DNA of 24,080 bases from Bodo saltans. Lineage: Eukaryota; Euglenozoa; Kinetoplastea; Eubodonida; Bodonidae. Where the stretch lies: contig CYKH01002140.1 in the NCBI GenBank assembly GCA_001460835.1, forward strand, positions 734-24,813, given 5' to 3'. A program made the translations under genes and the position numbers. Shown one piece after another: positions 1 to 8,700 of the stretch. Numbering within the stretch: the stretch's first letter is position 1; each line of letters begins with the position of its first letter. Under the pieces are notes generated by a model. It saw only the letters and a list, made by a program, of their open reading frames with translations, searched no databases and was not told the origin of the DNA.

Positions 1-120
1 GCCTCACCACATCGACGCAAAGTGGCTGTGTGGGACTGTATCAATATTTCTGAGGAGGCGAAAGTTTTTTTGATAAAAGACGGGGTAATGACTCCATGCT
101 GACATGCGTAGCGGTTTGGG

Positions 121-168
121 TTTTTTTTTCTTGTTCGACGCGTCGCTTGCGGTATTATCAATGTTCAG
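121..168 (+). promoter_or_regulatory. Probable trans-splice acceptor for the lysozyme gene
   Basis: A T-rich polypyrimidine tract (about 121-136) is followed by the first downstream AG at 167-168, with no AG between. This is the arrangement used for spliced-leader addition in kinetoplastids. It would leave a 5' UTR of about 96 nt before the ATG at 265. The site is inferred from sequence only. Confidence 0.5.
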
Positions 169-264
169 AGTTTAACAAATGACCTCTCGGCTTTCTAACA
201 AAATGACGTCGTGTTTATCCTCGCGTAAAGGAAACGAACATCAAAGAAGAATAATTGTTGTGGC

Positions 265-1440
265 ATGCGCGCATTGTCCGTGCTAGTGGTCGCTTGCTTC
301 GTGCTCATGCTCGGCACCAGCAATGCACAATCGCCACTTCCTCCTTCCCAGCAATGCGGTTGGCCTGCTGTCTACGCTGGGGGTCACTTCGGACCACCCA
401 CAGTCAGACTAGCACAGTATCTCCTTGGTGGTGCCCTCCATTTGGCGAACGTCAACGCCACTGGAACTCTGACAAATTCAACGACGTTGGAGATCAAACA
501 GTTCCAAACGAGTGTTGGGTTACAAGCTGATGGATTTCTGGGACCCGAAACGTGGACGGCACTCGTCGCCGCGACGATCCTTTTTGCAACTCCCCGCCCT
601 TCAAACGACTCTGTTGCTGCAATCCTCGGCTTGCAAGATTCCCTTACTGTGAATGGGTTTCCCACCACAATGACCGGCGTGTTTGACTCCGCCACTATCA
701 CGTCGCTAGCACTCTTTCAACAAGATCGTAAAGACGCTACCTGCACCAACGGAACGTTTGTGACGACAACAACATGGCACTTACTGGCAACTGGTTGCAA
801 TGCAACTGGTATATTCTGGTTCGACGCAGGTTGGCCGCAAGGGTCGCTTTCTCTGGAGACATTGACGTGCTTGCGTGAACAAGGCGGATTCCGATTTGCA
901 ACGTACGAATGTTGGGTGGAGCAAGGACCTCAAGGCTCCTTCTGGCCAGAATGTGTGCAGAACATTGCGAACACCTGGGCGGCTGGGTACGAGGCTGTGG
1001 GAGTGTACATGTTTGCTCAGCGGTACTACGACCCGATTCCTCAAGCCCTTTGGCTTCTCGGGAACTTGACCATGCACAACGTCAGCTACCAAGCGATCAT
1101 GTTAGATATCGAGGGCGATAAGTGGGGTGAGTACACACAGGAGCAGAATCGTGAATTCATCACCTCCCTCCGTGCTGTGTTAGAGGCGGAGGGGGTCAAC
1201 GTCACGGTGTATTGTGGTGATGAGTGGCCTCACTTTTTTGGGAAGAATTTCACCACGTTTTCTGACCTACCTCTGATGTATGCGCACTATGACAACATTC
1301 CTTCGTTTTACGATTTCTTTCCAACTTACGGCGGGTGGGACAGGCCTGCAGGAAAACAGTTTTGGGACGGATCGCAAGGGGAGTCGATTTGTAACAGCGG
1401 TGAGCTGGACTGGGACTGGTCGGCCAAGCGTTTTTGGTAG
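265..1440 (+). CDS. Secreted GH25-family lysozyme (muramidase) with N-terminal peptidoglycan-binding-like modules
   Basis: This 391-residue protein probably cleaves the glycan backbone of bacterial cell walls, in food vacuoles or outside the cell. Residues 1-21 form a clear signal peptide (hydrophobic core, cleavage near SNA-Q). Residues about 45-102 and 115-175 look like two peptidoglycan-binding-like helical modules; the first ends in a characteristic DGFLGPETW stretch. Residues about 183-391 match the GH25 barrel: strand 1 with FDAGW (Asp187), a family-typical DxE pair in MLDIEGD (Asp281, Glu283), and a terminal LDWDW resembling the VDLN-type ending of GH25 enzymes. Several N-x-S/T sites fit a secreted protein. 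The ATG at 265 is the first after the acceptor and directly precedes the signal peptide. A bacterial origin by transfer is possible but not shown here. Family assignment is from motif recognition only. Confidence 0.82.
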   Translation: MRALSVLVVACFVLMLGTSNAQSPLPPSQQCGWPAVYAGGHFGPPTVRLAQYLLGGALHLANVNATGTLTNSTTLEIKQFQTSVGLQADGFLGPETWTALVAATILFATPRPSNDSVAAILGLQDSLTVNGFPTTMTGVFDSATITSLALFQQDRKDATCTNGTFVTTTTWHLLATGCNATGIFWFDAGWPQGSLSLETLTCLREQGGFRFATYECWVEQGPQGSFWPECVQNIANTWAAGYEAVGVYMFAQRYYDPIPQALWLLGNLTMHNVSYQAIMLDIEGDKWGEYTQEQNREFITSLRAVLEAEGVNVTVYCGDEWPHFFGKNFTTFSDLPLMYAHYDNIPSFYDFFPTYGGWDRPAGKQFWDGSQGESICNSGELDWDWSAKRFW

Positions 1441-1447
1441 GGGGCCC

Positions 1448-1474
1448 CTTCGTGAGCGAGTTGAGCTCACGAAG
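1448..1474 (+). repeat. Perfect 10-bp inverted repeat just after the lysozyme stop codon
   Basis: CTTCGTGAGC (1448-1457) and GCTCACGAAG (1465-1474) are exact reverse complements separated by 7 nt. The element begins 8 nt after the TAG stop and is preceded by the palindrome GGGGCCCC (1441-1448). In RNA it would form a stable stem-loop at the start of the 3' UTR. Kinetoplastids control expression mainly through 3' UTRs, so a regulatory role is possible but unproven. Confidence 0.6.
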
Positions 1475-1675
1475 AAAAACAAACGAGAAAACAAAATGTT
1501 GCTGGTTGAAATTTGTTTGTTGTTTTGTGGAATTTGTTTATCCGTTACAGCGTATCCACATGATTGCCGTCGTTGTTCACAACGCGGTTTTCTAAACGAC
1601 AGAAAATCGTTATCGAGAGTGAGTTTTCTAAGCCAAAGAGGGATGGCGACTATTATTATTTTTCCCCGTTAAGGA

Positions 1676-1693
1676 TTTTTTTGTTCATTTCAG
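1676..1693 (+). promoter_or_regulatory. Probable trans-splice acceptor for the ATG101-like gene
   Basis: The sequence TTTTTTTGTTCATTTCAG is an almost ideal polypyrimidine tract plus CAG acceptor (AG at 1692-1693). It would give a 24-nt 5' UTR before the ATG at 1718. Confidence 0.7.
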
Positions 1694-1717
1694 ATCACAA
1701 ATAAGGAAAAGGAAAGA

Positions 1718-2584
1718 ATGAACTACCAGCATTTCCAATACCCTCCCGTGCGAGACGTCGCAGACCTTGCGCCGCCAAAGCCCGCCGGTAACGCGAACCC
1801 AGCTTCCAATCACCATCTACTTCGCAGCACCACGCCCTCCTCCTCCGCGCTAGCGCACCACCTCAAACCTCAGCCTCTCCGTGTCACAACAGAAGCCATC
1901 GAGCCGTTGTTCTTTGCCCTTGCATTCACGATCGAATATTCCCTCACCGTCGGAAAGAAAGACGGGCCTCTTGCTATCTTTTCCCCTCGAATCTCGTCAA
2001 GCGATATTCTCAACGTGACCTATGTGGAGGTGGAAACGCACAATCAAGCCCTTCTTGAGGCGCTGAGTCGTGCCACCGCGGCAGCCAAGCAATTACCGTT
2101 TCGTGACACCACAGTGCAATTTAAGTTACGAATTCGTGTTTCACGCAATATTCCCAGCACGAAAGGTTTTTTTGGGTTTCTCGGTGGAGGACCACAAAAG
2201 CATGTGATTGCCATGTGGGAGTTTGGCATCATCAAAACAAGAACAGAAGTCATGACTCAGCAAACAGGTGGCGCATCATTTTCCTTCCAAAGCCCTGTGT
2301 CACAGATGAACGTTCCTCTCACTGCCGCCGGTCATCATCATTATCAACACCCAAACCGCCACGCGAACCTTACGACGGCCTCCCAAGCGGCGAGCCCAAA
2401 CTCCGCGGATGATAGTCAGCACAACCTGTTGGGTGCGGTATCCGTGTACTCCAACGACCCGGTAGAAATTCGACAAGCATTGCATCACATTGTGAAAAAC
2501 ACCTTCACAGCGATCGATGCGGAATGGTACAAAGAACTACGTGTTGGCGATTTGATTTATGAAGTAGACGTGCTCGAACGGTGA
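1718..2584 (+). CDS. Putative ATG101-like HORMA-domain protein
   Basis: This 288-residue protein has a disordered, Pro/His/Ser-rich N-terminus (1-53). It is followed by a domain whose order of elements resembles ATG101, a HORMA-fold subunit of the autophagy-initiating ATG1/ULK kinase complex. Residues 54-75 (VTTEAIEPLFFALAFTIEYS) fit the first helix. DILNVTYVEVE (96-106) resembles the ATG101 segment with FTYVRV. The helix that follows is 108-125. FFGFLGGG (141-148), then MWEFGII (156-162), could correspond to the exposed aromatic 'WF finger' and the next strand. The C-terminus (250-288) has a helix and a final strand, as in HORMA proteins. Residues 170-240 form a low-complexity insertion that makes it longer than the usual roughly 220 residues. 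The assignment rests on remembered family patterns, not a search. Another HORMA or an unrelated fold remains possible. Confidence 0.5.
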   Translation: MNYQHFQYPPVRDVADLAPPKPAGNANPASNHHLLRSTTPSSSALAHHLKPQPLRVTTEAIEPLFFALAFTIEYSLTVGKKDGPLAIFSPRISSSDILNVTYVEVETHNQALLEALSRATAAAKQLPFRDTTVQFKLRIRVSRNIPSTKGFFGFLGGGPQKHVIAMWEFGIIKTRTEVMTQQTGGASFSFQSPVSQMNVPLTAAGHHHYQHPNRHANLTTASQAASPNSADDSQHNLLGAVSVYSNDPVEIRQALHHIVKNTFTAIDAEWYKELRVGDLIYEVDVLER

Positions 2585-2959
2585 AGGGGGGGACATGAAG
2601 ACGATAGGTGTGTTGAGGAGTGGCAAAGCCAACATCGCATTTCTCCTCTGTTGAGAAAGGGTGAGAGAGAATTCAGAGGGGGGGGAAACGCCGCTGATTT
2701 TACAATAAGTGTTTTTCTCGTAGATATTTCTTTTTTTTTCTTTTCAACACCCTTTTGCTACAGAAACATGATGGGATACAAACTTGCACTATTTTATTGC
2801 CGTACACAGCAAATGTCTTCTATTGCACGCTGTTATGACCAAAGTTGCCCGCACATACTCGGCATTTTTCATCGAAGCTTTGAATGTCCTTTTCAATTGT
2901 TTATTTTTCCGCAAACAAAGTTTGTAGTCTACATTTTTCTCCCCCAACGCAAAAGCTGT
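2585..2959. other. Intergenic stretch with a strong polypyrimidine tract
   Basis: No supported gene lies here. The stretch contains G runs (2585-2592, and a G8 run near 2680) and a strong T/C tract (2727-2745) ending in CAG at 2761-2763. An ATG at 2768 is open in the same frame as the downstream repeat gene. The intervening translation has no recognisable features, and a second tract-plus-AG lies closer, at about 2933-2955. I therefore treat most of this as leader or intergenic sequence. Confidence 0.5.
2727..2763 (+). promoter_or_regulatory. Candidate trans-splice acceptor upstream of the broken repeat gene
   Basis: A long T/C tract (2727-2745) is followed by CAG at 2761-2763 with no AG between. 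It lies 5 nt before an ATG (2768) that is in frame with the 43-residue repeats. A second possible acceptor at 2954-2955 sits just before the ATG at 2960. Which one is used decides the start of the next gene. Confidence 0.5.
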
Positions 2960-3410
2960 ATGCCAATACAAAACATGTCAATCGAAAAAGACATTATTAA
3001 AGCCAGAGACGCGTTTGTTGCGCAGTCTGCGCTTGCTACGACGCCACAGGCTTCCAGCAACCTCATGCTGTCGGTGACGAGCATCATCCAAGGCAACGCC
3101 TCTGCCCAAGCGCTGTTTTGAGGTCCGAGACTTGCTTGTTGCACTGTCTGTGTTTGCCACGACGCCGCAAGCTGCACACAATCTCCTGCTGTCGGTTGGA
3201 AGCATCATCCAGGGCAACGCGTCCGCGCAGGCACTGTTCGCCACGAAGGAGGTCCGAGACATGCTCGTTGCGCAGTCCGCGCTTGCTACGACGCCAGAAG
3301 CCGCAAGAAACCTCATGCTGTCGATGGAGATCTTGCAGAGGTATGAATCTTCTTCAAAGGGTTTGCTGTTTATGACAAAAGAAGTCACAGACGCAATTGC
3401 TGGCGTGTAA
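2960..3410 (+). pseudogene. Broken gene with 43-residue Armadillo-like repeats (8-bp deletion)
   Basis: Two + strand frames together encode about three helical repeats. The first frame opens at ATG 2960 (alternatives 2768 and 2975) and stops at 3119-3121. The second continues from there to 3410. Repeats begin at 3035, 3156 and 3285, with spacings of 121 and 129 bp. The first copy lacks 8 bp next to the stop, exactly the amount needed to switch between the two frames. A typical unit runs from ATTPQAAHNLLLSVGSIIQG through NASAQALFATKEVRDM. Its 43-residue length and three-helix pattern resemble Armadillo repeats, but no named family is recognised. In the 12-codon segment IIQGNASAQALF, copies 1 and 2 differ at 7 codons, all silently. 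This shows past selection on this strand and frame. The third copy diverges at its end. It may be a decayed member of a larger repeat family, or an assembly-damaged gene. Confidence 0.6.
3035..3410 (+). repeat. Three tandem 129-bp coding repeats (first copy 121 bp)
   Basis: Direct repeats start at 3035, 3156 and 3285, each opening with GC(T/C)ACGACGCC. Copies 2 and 3 are spaced 129 bp apart. Copy 1 is 121 bp long because 8 bp are missing near 3115-3121. The third copy loses similarity after about 3330 but recovers a recognisable TKEV segment before the stop at 3410. Confidence 0.8.
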
Positions 3411-3441
3411 GCAATAAGTATTTGAGGAACTAATACTTTTT

Positions 3442-3640
3442 CAGTGAAGCAATGATCTCGAGACGCATCCGTGATTTTGACACAGCAGGTGAGGTCAAGG
3501 ACCCGACGAGGCCTGCATCGGTGGTATTGTTGCGGGCGTTGATGTTGCAGCAGTGAAGCAACTATGCCGGCATCCGTGATCTTGAAATCTTGGGACAGTA
3601 CCTGAGGGCAAGATGCCGAAGCTGCAGCAATGAGGCAAAA
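3442..3640. repeat. Diverged intergenic direct repeats (about 110 bp, then about 77 bp apart)
   Basis: CAGTGAAGCAA occurs at 3442 and 3551. Each is followed by GCATCCGTGAT(T/C)TTGA (3465-3480 and 3570-3585) and then by further matching islands (ACAG, TGAGG, CAAG, CCGA, CTGCA). A third partial copy begins near 3625 (CAGCAATGAGGCAA). No frame stays open through the copies, so these look like decayed remnants. Confidence 0.6.
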
Positions 3641-4153
3641 GCTTACAAGGCCCACATCGTCACACTTCGATGTCATGCAGCGTCCTGAGTGTCATTCTTT
3701 CTAACGCGACGGGTTCAGAAATAGGCTCATCACAGCACACGACGAGCAATGTCAATGAAAAGCAGTTGAGCAAACGACATTGCAACATCGCAACATTTTC
3801 TGCTGCACATGTAGCAATCTTACCGCTTGATCGCGGCCGAGGGGTTTGATTTGAGAGGATGTGTCTGTCTGTAGTTTACTACTGTGGGTTTTTCAATCCT
3901 TCACTAAACGAGCAAAAGTTCTAAGAAAAGAAACATACTCTCCGTGGATGAATCCTTAGACTAAGAGGCTGTCCACCAGAGCAAAGCCAAACATCAATCA
4001 ATTCAAAATTCTCCTATGTCTGCTAGTGAATATCTCTCTTCTGCGTTGCCTGAGATTTTGCTAACGCGTTACAAGATTCGAGAACAACGAGAGAATCTGC
4101 GATTGCTTGCTGCTGTTGTTGCTACACCACAAAGAAGGTGCGAGCGAGATACA

Positions 4154-4185
4154 GTTTTTTTTCCTGTGTTGTGGTTCGCGTGAAG
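4154..4185 (+). promoter_or_regulatory. Probable trans-splice acceptor for the DUS gene
   Basis: The tract TTTTTTTTCCTGTGTTGTGG (about 4155-4174) is followed by its first AG at 4184-4185. This would give a 62-nt 5' UTR before the ATG at 4248. Confidence 0.6.
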
Positions 4186-4247
4186 CAAGAGGGTAAAATT
4201 TAATTTTTGCGCATATCAACAACGCATCTCATCATCCCTGCCAGTCA

Positions 4248-5585
4248 ATGGAAGAGTCATCCGTTTTATCACGTGCCTCTGTTCCTGTTGCACAGGCTGC
4301 GGAAACTTGTTTCATCAAAACAGATCTTGCTGGCATGATTCTTGACGCTCAGAAGAAGATGATTCGCTTTACTTCGTTGTTGTCATCCTCTCCTTTCGTT
4401 GCCGAATCTGTCAATGCCGAAAAAGAAGAAGAAGAAGGTGCATTTGTTGCAGCTTCACATTCATCAACAAGTTCCACAGATCCAAAGGCGGAAACCTTCA
4501 CGTACAACGACTTAGTGAAGATTCAAGCGCCGATGGTTCGATGCAGTCGCCCTGCGTTCCGAAAACTGTGCCGCTTGTGGGGCACGACAATTTGCTACAC
4601 GCACATGATCATGTCCGAGAGTTTCTCCCAATCAGCCGAAGCTCGAGCATCAGATTTCTCATTGTATCACGGTGAAGAGAGACTTGTCACGCAACTCGCA
4701 GGAACGAGTGGCCCGACGATGGCAGCAGCGGCAGCACTCGTAGCGCCGTATTGCGATGCTGTTGACATCAACTGTGGATGCCCACAAAAGTGGGCGATGA
4801 GGGAGGGCATCGGCTCTGCACTCCTTGCGAAGCCGGAGCTCGTGGCGGATATGGTGAAGTGTATTTGGAATGCTGTGCCTGGTGAACGCCTGCCTTGCGT
4901 TGTGAAAATGAGAGTGTATGAGGATGTTCGCCAGAGCGTTGCGTTTGCTCAGCAAGTCGAAGCTGCCGGCGCCTCGTGGATTACCGTGCACGGACGCACG
5001 CCGTGGGACACGCCTAGCTCCCTCATTCGAACGTCATCGATCACGACAATAAGAGATTCGGTGCAAGTACCTGTCGTGGCAAACGGCTCTGTAGAATGTC
5101 CTCGAAGTGCAATGGGTCTGGCGCTCTCCACAGGAGTCGGGTCTGTGATGTCTGCGCGGGGTTTGCTGTCCAACCCATCCGCGTTTTACAACCCACTTCC
5201 TAATGAGGCCCTTACATTCCCAGTGCCTCTGGTGAATCCAGTGTCTGGAATTCCGATGACATGGGGTCAGCACGCCGCGACTAACCCCGCCACCGCAATA
5301 CTCCTTGACCGCGCCTCCTCCGCATCAGTGAGCGATGGCGCCCAACTTTCTTCGTGCAGCAGGTGCCCGTTGGAGGTCATTTCCGATTTCTTACGGTTAT
5401 CTGCCATGTGTGACTTGCCACTGAAAGCCACGCAGCATCACCTGCTCCTGATGGCCAACCATTACCTATCCCCTGCAGAGAGGAGTTACGTGTCACAGCA
5501 AAGGTCGAACATTGCACTATTCCGGGCGTTGCAATCCGTTGGCTTGTACCGCAACGATGGTGGAAAGGTGTCCATGGGCGCATGA
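4248..5585 (+). CDS. tRNA-dihydrouridine synthase, DUS4-like
   Basis: This 445-residue FMN enzyme should reduce uridine to dihydrouridine in tRNA; Dus4 homologues act in the D-loop at positions 20a/20b. The TIM barrel begins after an acidic/Ser-rich, probably disordered extension (1-83). Visible motifs are the first strand IQAPMVR (92-98), CYTHMI (116-121), DINCGCPQKWAMREG (173-187), VVKMRV (218-223), ITVHGRT (245-251), VVANGSV (276-282) and SARGLLSNP (302-310). Within DINCGCPQ the second Cys (Cys178) is the expected catalytic residue. Lys220, His248 and the ANG/ARG segments fit FMN-binding positions. The unbroken CGCPQ-WAM-EG block is typical of Dus4 rather than Dus1-3. About 120 residues after the barrel form the helical domain typical of the family. 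A spacer at 340-372 is low complexity. The reading frame is intact. Confidence 0.9.
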   Translation: MEESSVLSRASVPVAQAAETCFIKTDLAGMILDAQKKMIRFTSLLSSSPFVAESVNAEKEEEEGAFVAASHSSTSSTDPKAETFTYNDLVKIQAPMVRCSRPAFRKLCRLWGTTICYTHMIMSESFSQSAEARASDFSLYHGEERLVTQLAGTSGPTMAAAAALVAPYCDAVDINCGCPQKWAMREGIGSALLAKPELVADMVKCIWNAVPGERLPCVVKMRVYEDVRQSVAFAQQVEAAGASWITVHGRTPWDTPSSLIRTSSITTIRDSVQVPVVANGSVECPRSAMGLALSTGVGSVMSARGLLSNPSAFYNPLPNEALTFPVPLVNPVSGIPMTWGQHAATNPATAILLDRASSASVSDGAQLSSCSRCPLEVISDFLRLSAMCDLPLKATQHHLLLMANHYLSPAERSYVSQQRSNIALFRALQSVGLYRNDGGKVSMGA

Positions 5586-5743
5586 TGAGCGCAATTTTTG
5601 TTTTGTTTTGTGTTTGTTTGTTTGTTCTATTGGGAGGATGTCTTCTTCGTTGTCAACAAAAATAAAACCAAAGATGCATTTTACAATCTTTCTTTGTTTT
5701 CATGAGAGGCGAAGGGGAAAGATTATAGGTTTAGAACACGTAA

Positions 5744-5759
5744 CTTTTTTCCTCGTGAG
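5744..5759 (+). promoter_or_regulatory. Probable trans-splice acceptor for the Cys-rich membrane protein gene
   Basis: A CTTTTTTCCTC tract (5744-5754) is followed by AG at 5758-5759, giving a 27-nt 5' UTR before the ATG at 5787. A second pyrimidine-rich stretch (5769-5779) lies closer but has no AG before the ATG. Confidence 0.5.
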
Positions 5760-5786
5760 ATTGGAGGTCTTTTTCTCCCAACATCC

Positions 5787-8700
5787 ATGGCTGTCGTCAA
5801 CATCATCACCGCCTTCATCATCATCTTCTTCATCATAGCTCCCTCCACCACTGGATTCGAGTGCAACGTCGTGTGCCCAGGTAGTTACGCTCTCCTCGCA
5901 GGAACTTCCATCTGCCGCATCAACGCAGCGTTTATTGGGATATGCTCCGATGGGTGGACAAAAACCACAACCTCTTTTTCCCCACCATATTCGTACTCAT
6001 GTGAGCGAAACGGCAACAGTAGACCTTTTCCTATGGAAAACACCTGCCCAAATGGATACACGAACACTTCCACGGATTGCTATCACGATACGGGCGCATC
6101 CCTTGTGTCGCAGGGCACGTGTGCTCCAGTCACGACGCCGCCCACATCAAATTCCTACACGGCGAACTGCGCGTGGTGTGCGGCTTTATTTCTCTGCGTA
6201 GAGAAATCAACCACACCCTGCTACGGCTCTTGTGTTGCAGTTGCGACAAGTAATAGTTTACTGTGTGATCGGAGTCCGTACTGTCAGTGGTGCACCACAG
6301 CGACGAGCATCGGTGTGTGCCAGCCCAATGGTGGGACGTGCTATAGCACATGTCTATTAGCAACTGCGGAATCAGCTGTTTGCGCGGCAAGCGCCGAGTG
6401 TAAGTGGTGTGGTGCTATTTCTCTTTGTCAGCCACGGGCTGGCACTTGCTACACCTCGTGCCCGCTCGCATCGGTTGAGGGCAGCACTGTGTGCAGCACC
6501 GCTCAGCAGTGTCAATGGTGCCCTGACACAACGAGCATCGGCGTATGCCAACCGAAGTCTGGTGGCGTTTGCTGGGCCACCTGCAACCTTGCCTCCAACG
6601 ACACGGTGGCCGCAGCAGATGTGTGTAGCCAGAGTCTGAATTGCCAATGGTGTTCTGCTATTGGATACTGCTCATCCAACGCCGCCGCGTGCCTCACGAC
6701 ATGTGAAGTGGTTGCAAAAAGTGACCCGTCTATCTGTCACCTGCTATCGATCCAGACCAAATGTCAGTGGTGCAGCGGGTTGTCGTATTGCTCAAAAAAA
6801 AAACTGCTCGACCAACGCCGCCGCATGCCTCACCACGTGTGAAGTGGTTGCAAAAAATGACCCCTCTATCTGTCACCTTCGATCGATCCAGACCAAATGT
6901 CAGTGGTGCAGCGGGTTGTCGTATTGCTCTACTCGTACAATAGGCGCATGTATCCCTGCCTGCAACACGCTCATCGGGCGCCGAGCATCTTGTGAGGGGT
7001 CCCTCGACTGTCACTGGTGCCCTCAACACGGGGGTCGATGCAAGCCAATCAAAGGAAAAACTCGAGGATACGTCGCTTGGCTTCGCGAATACGATTGTGA
7101 ATCTCCTAGTGAATCCCGGTCAGAAGAAACGAGCTCAACCATGACATTATCTGCTGACGACTCACATTCCGAGTCCACAACATGTTCGCTAACATCGTCC
7201 GAATCGACGACGAATTCATTCACAGATGAATATTCTGAATCCTGGACTTCTTCGTCCACCGTGACCAGTAGCACCTCAAGAACGACGTCAACGTCGATTT
7301 CAGGCAGCAAGAGTGGTACTCCGTCATACTCGTTCACATCGTCAGTGAGTACTTCCGACAGCGCGTCGGAGTCTCAATCTTTGTCCAGCAGTAGCACCCA
7401 GTCGGATAGCCCCACCATCACGATCGACCCTTGTAACACGACATTTAGGGATGACTCGACAAGTTTCATCCGGCGTGTGACCCTCCTCAACGACGTTGCG
7501 TACGGCGTTGTGAATAGCAGTGACGCCACATTCCTTGTTCTGAATCGTGTGCAGCTTGCCGCGATGCGCACGATGAGACTGCAGGTTGGCTTCAACACGT
7601 ATCTACGAAACTTTTATTACAACACAAGCTTGGATTGGTTTCCCCTTCCGAAAGTATCAAACTGCATTGCGAGTGGCTTTGAACTCGTCAACGCGACAGA
7701 TTTTGTGGTTCGAGTGGATTACAATCCCGATGTGTCGTTAGCAGTAGGCGTCAATAATGATTACTTCTGCAACTTGACCTTCTCAACGGATATTTTCCAA
7801 TGCCAACTGATGACCAACTTCACGTTCAACTTCAGTGCGACGATCCTTGTGACGGGAACGCCAGCGGTACTGTCCAGTGTGAGTCAAACATCTGTCACGG
7901 TCATGTCGGCGTTGGTGGCATTTCTTAGCGGCGGGGCGGCGTTATTGCAACAGTCCCGCGCGGAAAGCCTTGGCCAACTCACCGCTTGCCAATTTAGTTT
8001 GGTAGATCAACCATCGGCTCAAGACTGCCCGATGCAAATCGGATTCGGGAGTGAACTTCAGTTTTATTACCGAGGATGCGTCGTAGGCAACATTGGCGCC
8101 ATTGCAGTATTTCTCGCTGCTGTGCTTGCTGTGGTGTTAGTGGCGAGTTTGTTGTGTCGCCGCGAGGTTCATGTCTGGGAGTACGTAGCACCACCAACTG
8201 CTAGCGCCTCAGAAGTTGTCCACATTGGTGAAGAATCGGCTGAGAAAGCCCTCGGCGGTAGCGACGGAGATCAGTACCTTGACACCCTCGCCGATGCGCT
8301 CCTTTTGGAAATGCAAAAAGCAGAAATCGAAGAAAAGACGAAGGGAGTTGGTCATGATCACCTACAAGGTCTCCCGAACAGTAGTGAGGAGCATAGCAGC
8401 GATAATCAAGGCGAAGAAGCTGCCGTTCCAAAAATTCTCGCCTTCACTCGGATGGAAACGTTCAGAGAAGCATTCAATCGTCTCTGCGGCCGCTTAGCGT
8501 TTCCCTCCATCGGCGCACTTCCGGTTGGTCTTCTTGCAGACAGCACAATCCTCGCCTCTGTTCGACTCCTCGCACATCCTATCGACGAGAACGACAACCT
8601 CATTGGAGGCATTGGTATCGCATTCTATGGTGTGATTCTTGTTGTTTTGCTGGTGTGTACCCTCGCTGCTGTGGTGAAGCGGTCCCCAACCCCTGTCAAG

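Larger units (their letters stand above)
3411..4247. other. 837-bp gap with decayed direct repeats and the next gene's leader
   Basis: No convincing gene lies here. The first part (3442-3640) carries diverged direct repeats described separately. A 55-codon open stretch starts at ATG 4016 and ends at 4183. It includes LLAAVVATPQ, faintly like the ATTPQ start of the nearby repeats, but it runs into the polypyrimidine tract of the next gene and is probably not expressed. The remainder shows nothing recognisable. Confidence 0.5.

Noticed and set aside
2978-3676. 232-codon open frame on the - strand across the 129-bp repeats
   Set aside because: It is open because the repeats are periodic on both strands. 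Differences between copies are silent in the + strand frame, and all other genes are on the + strand.
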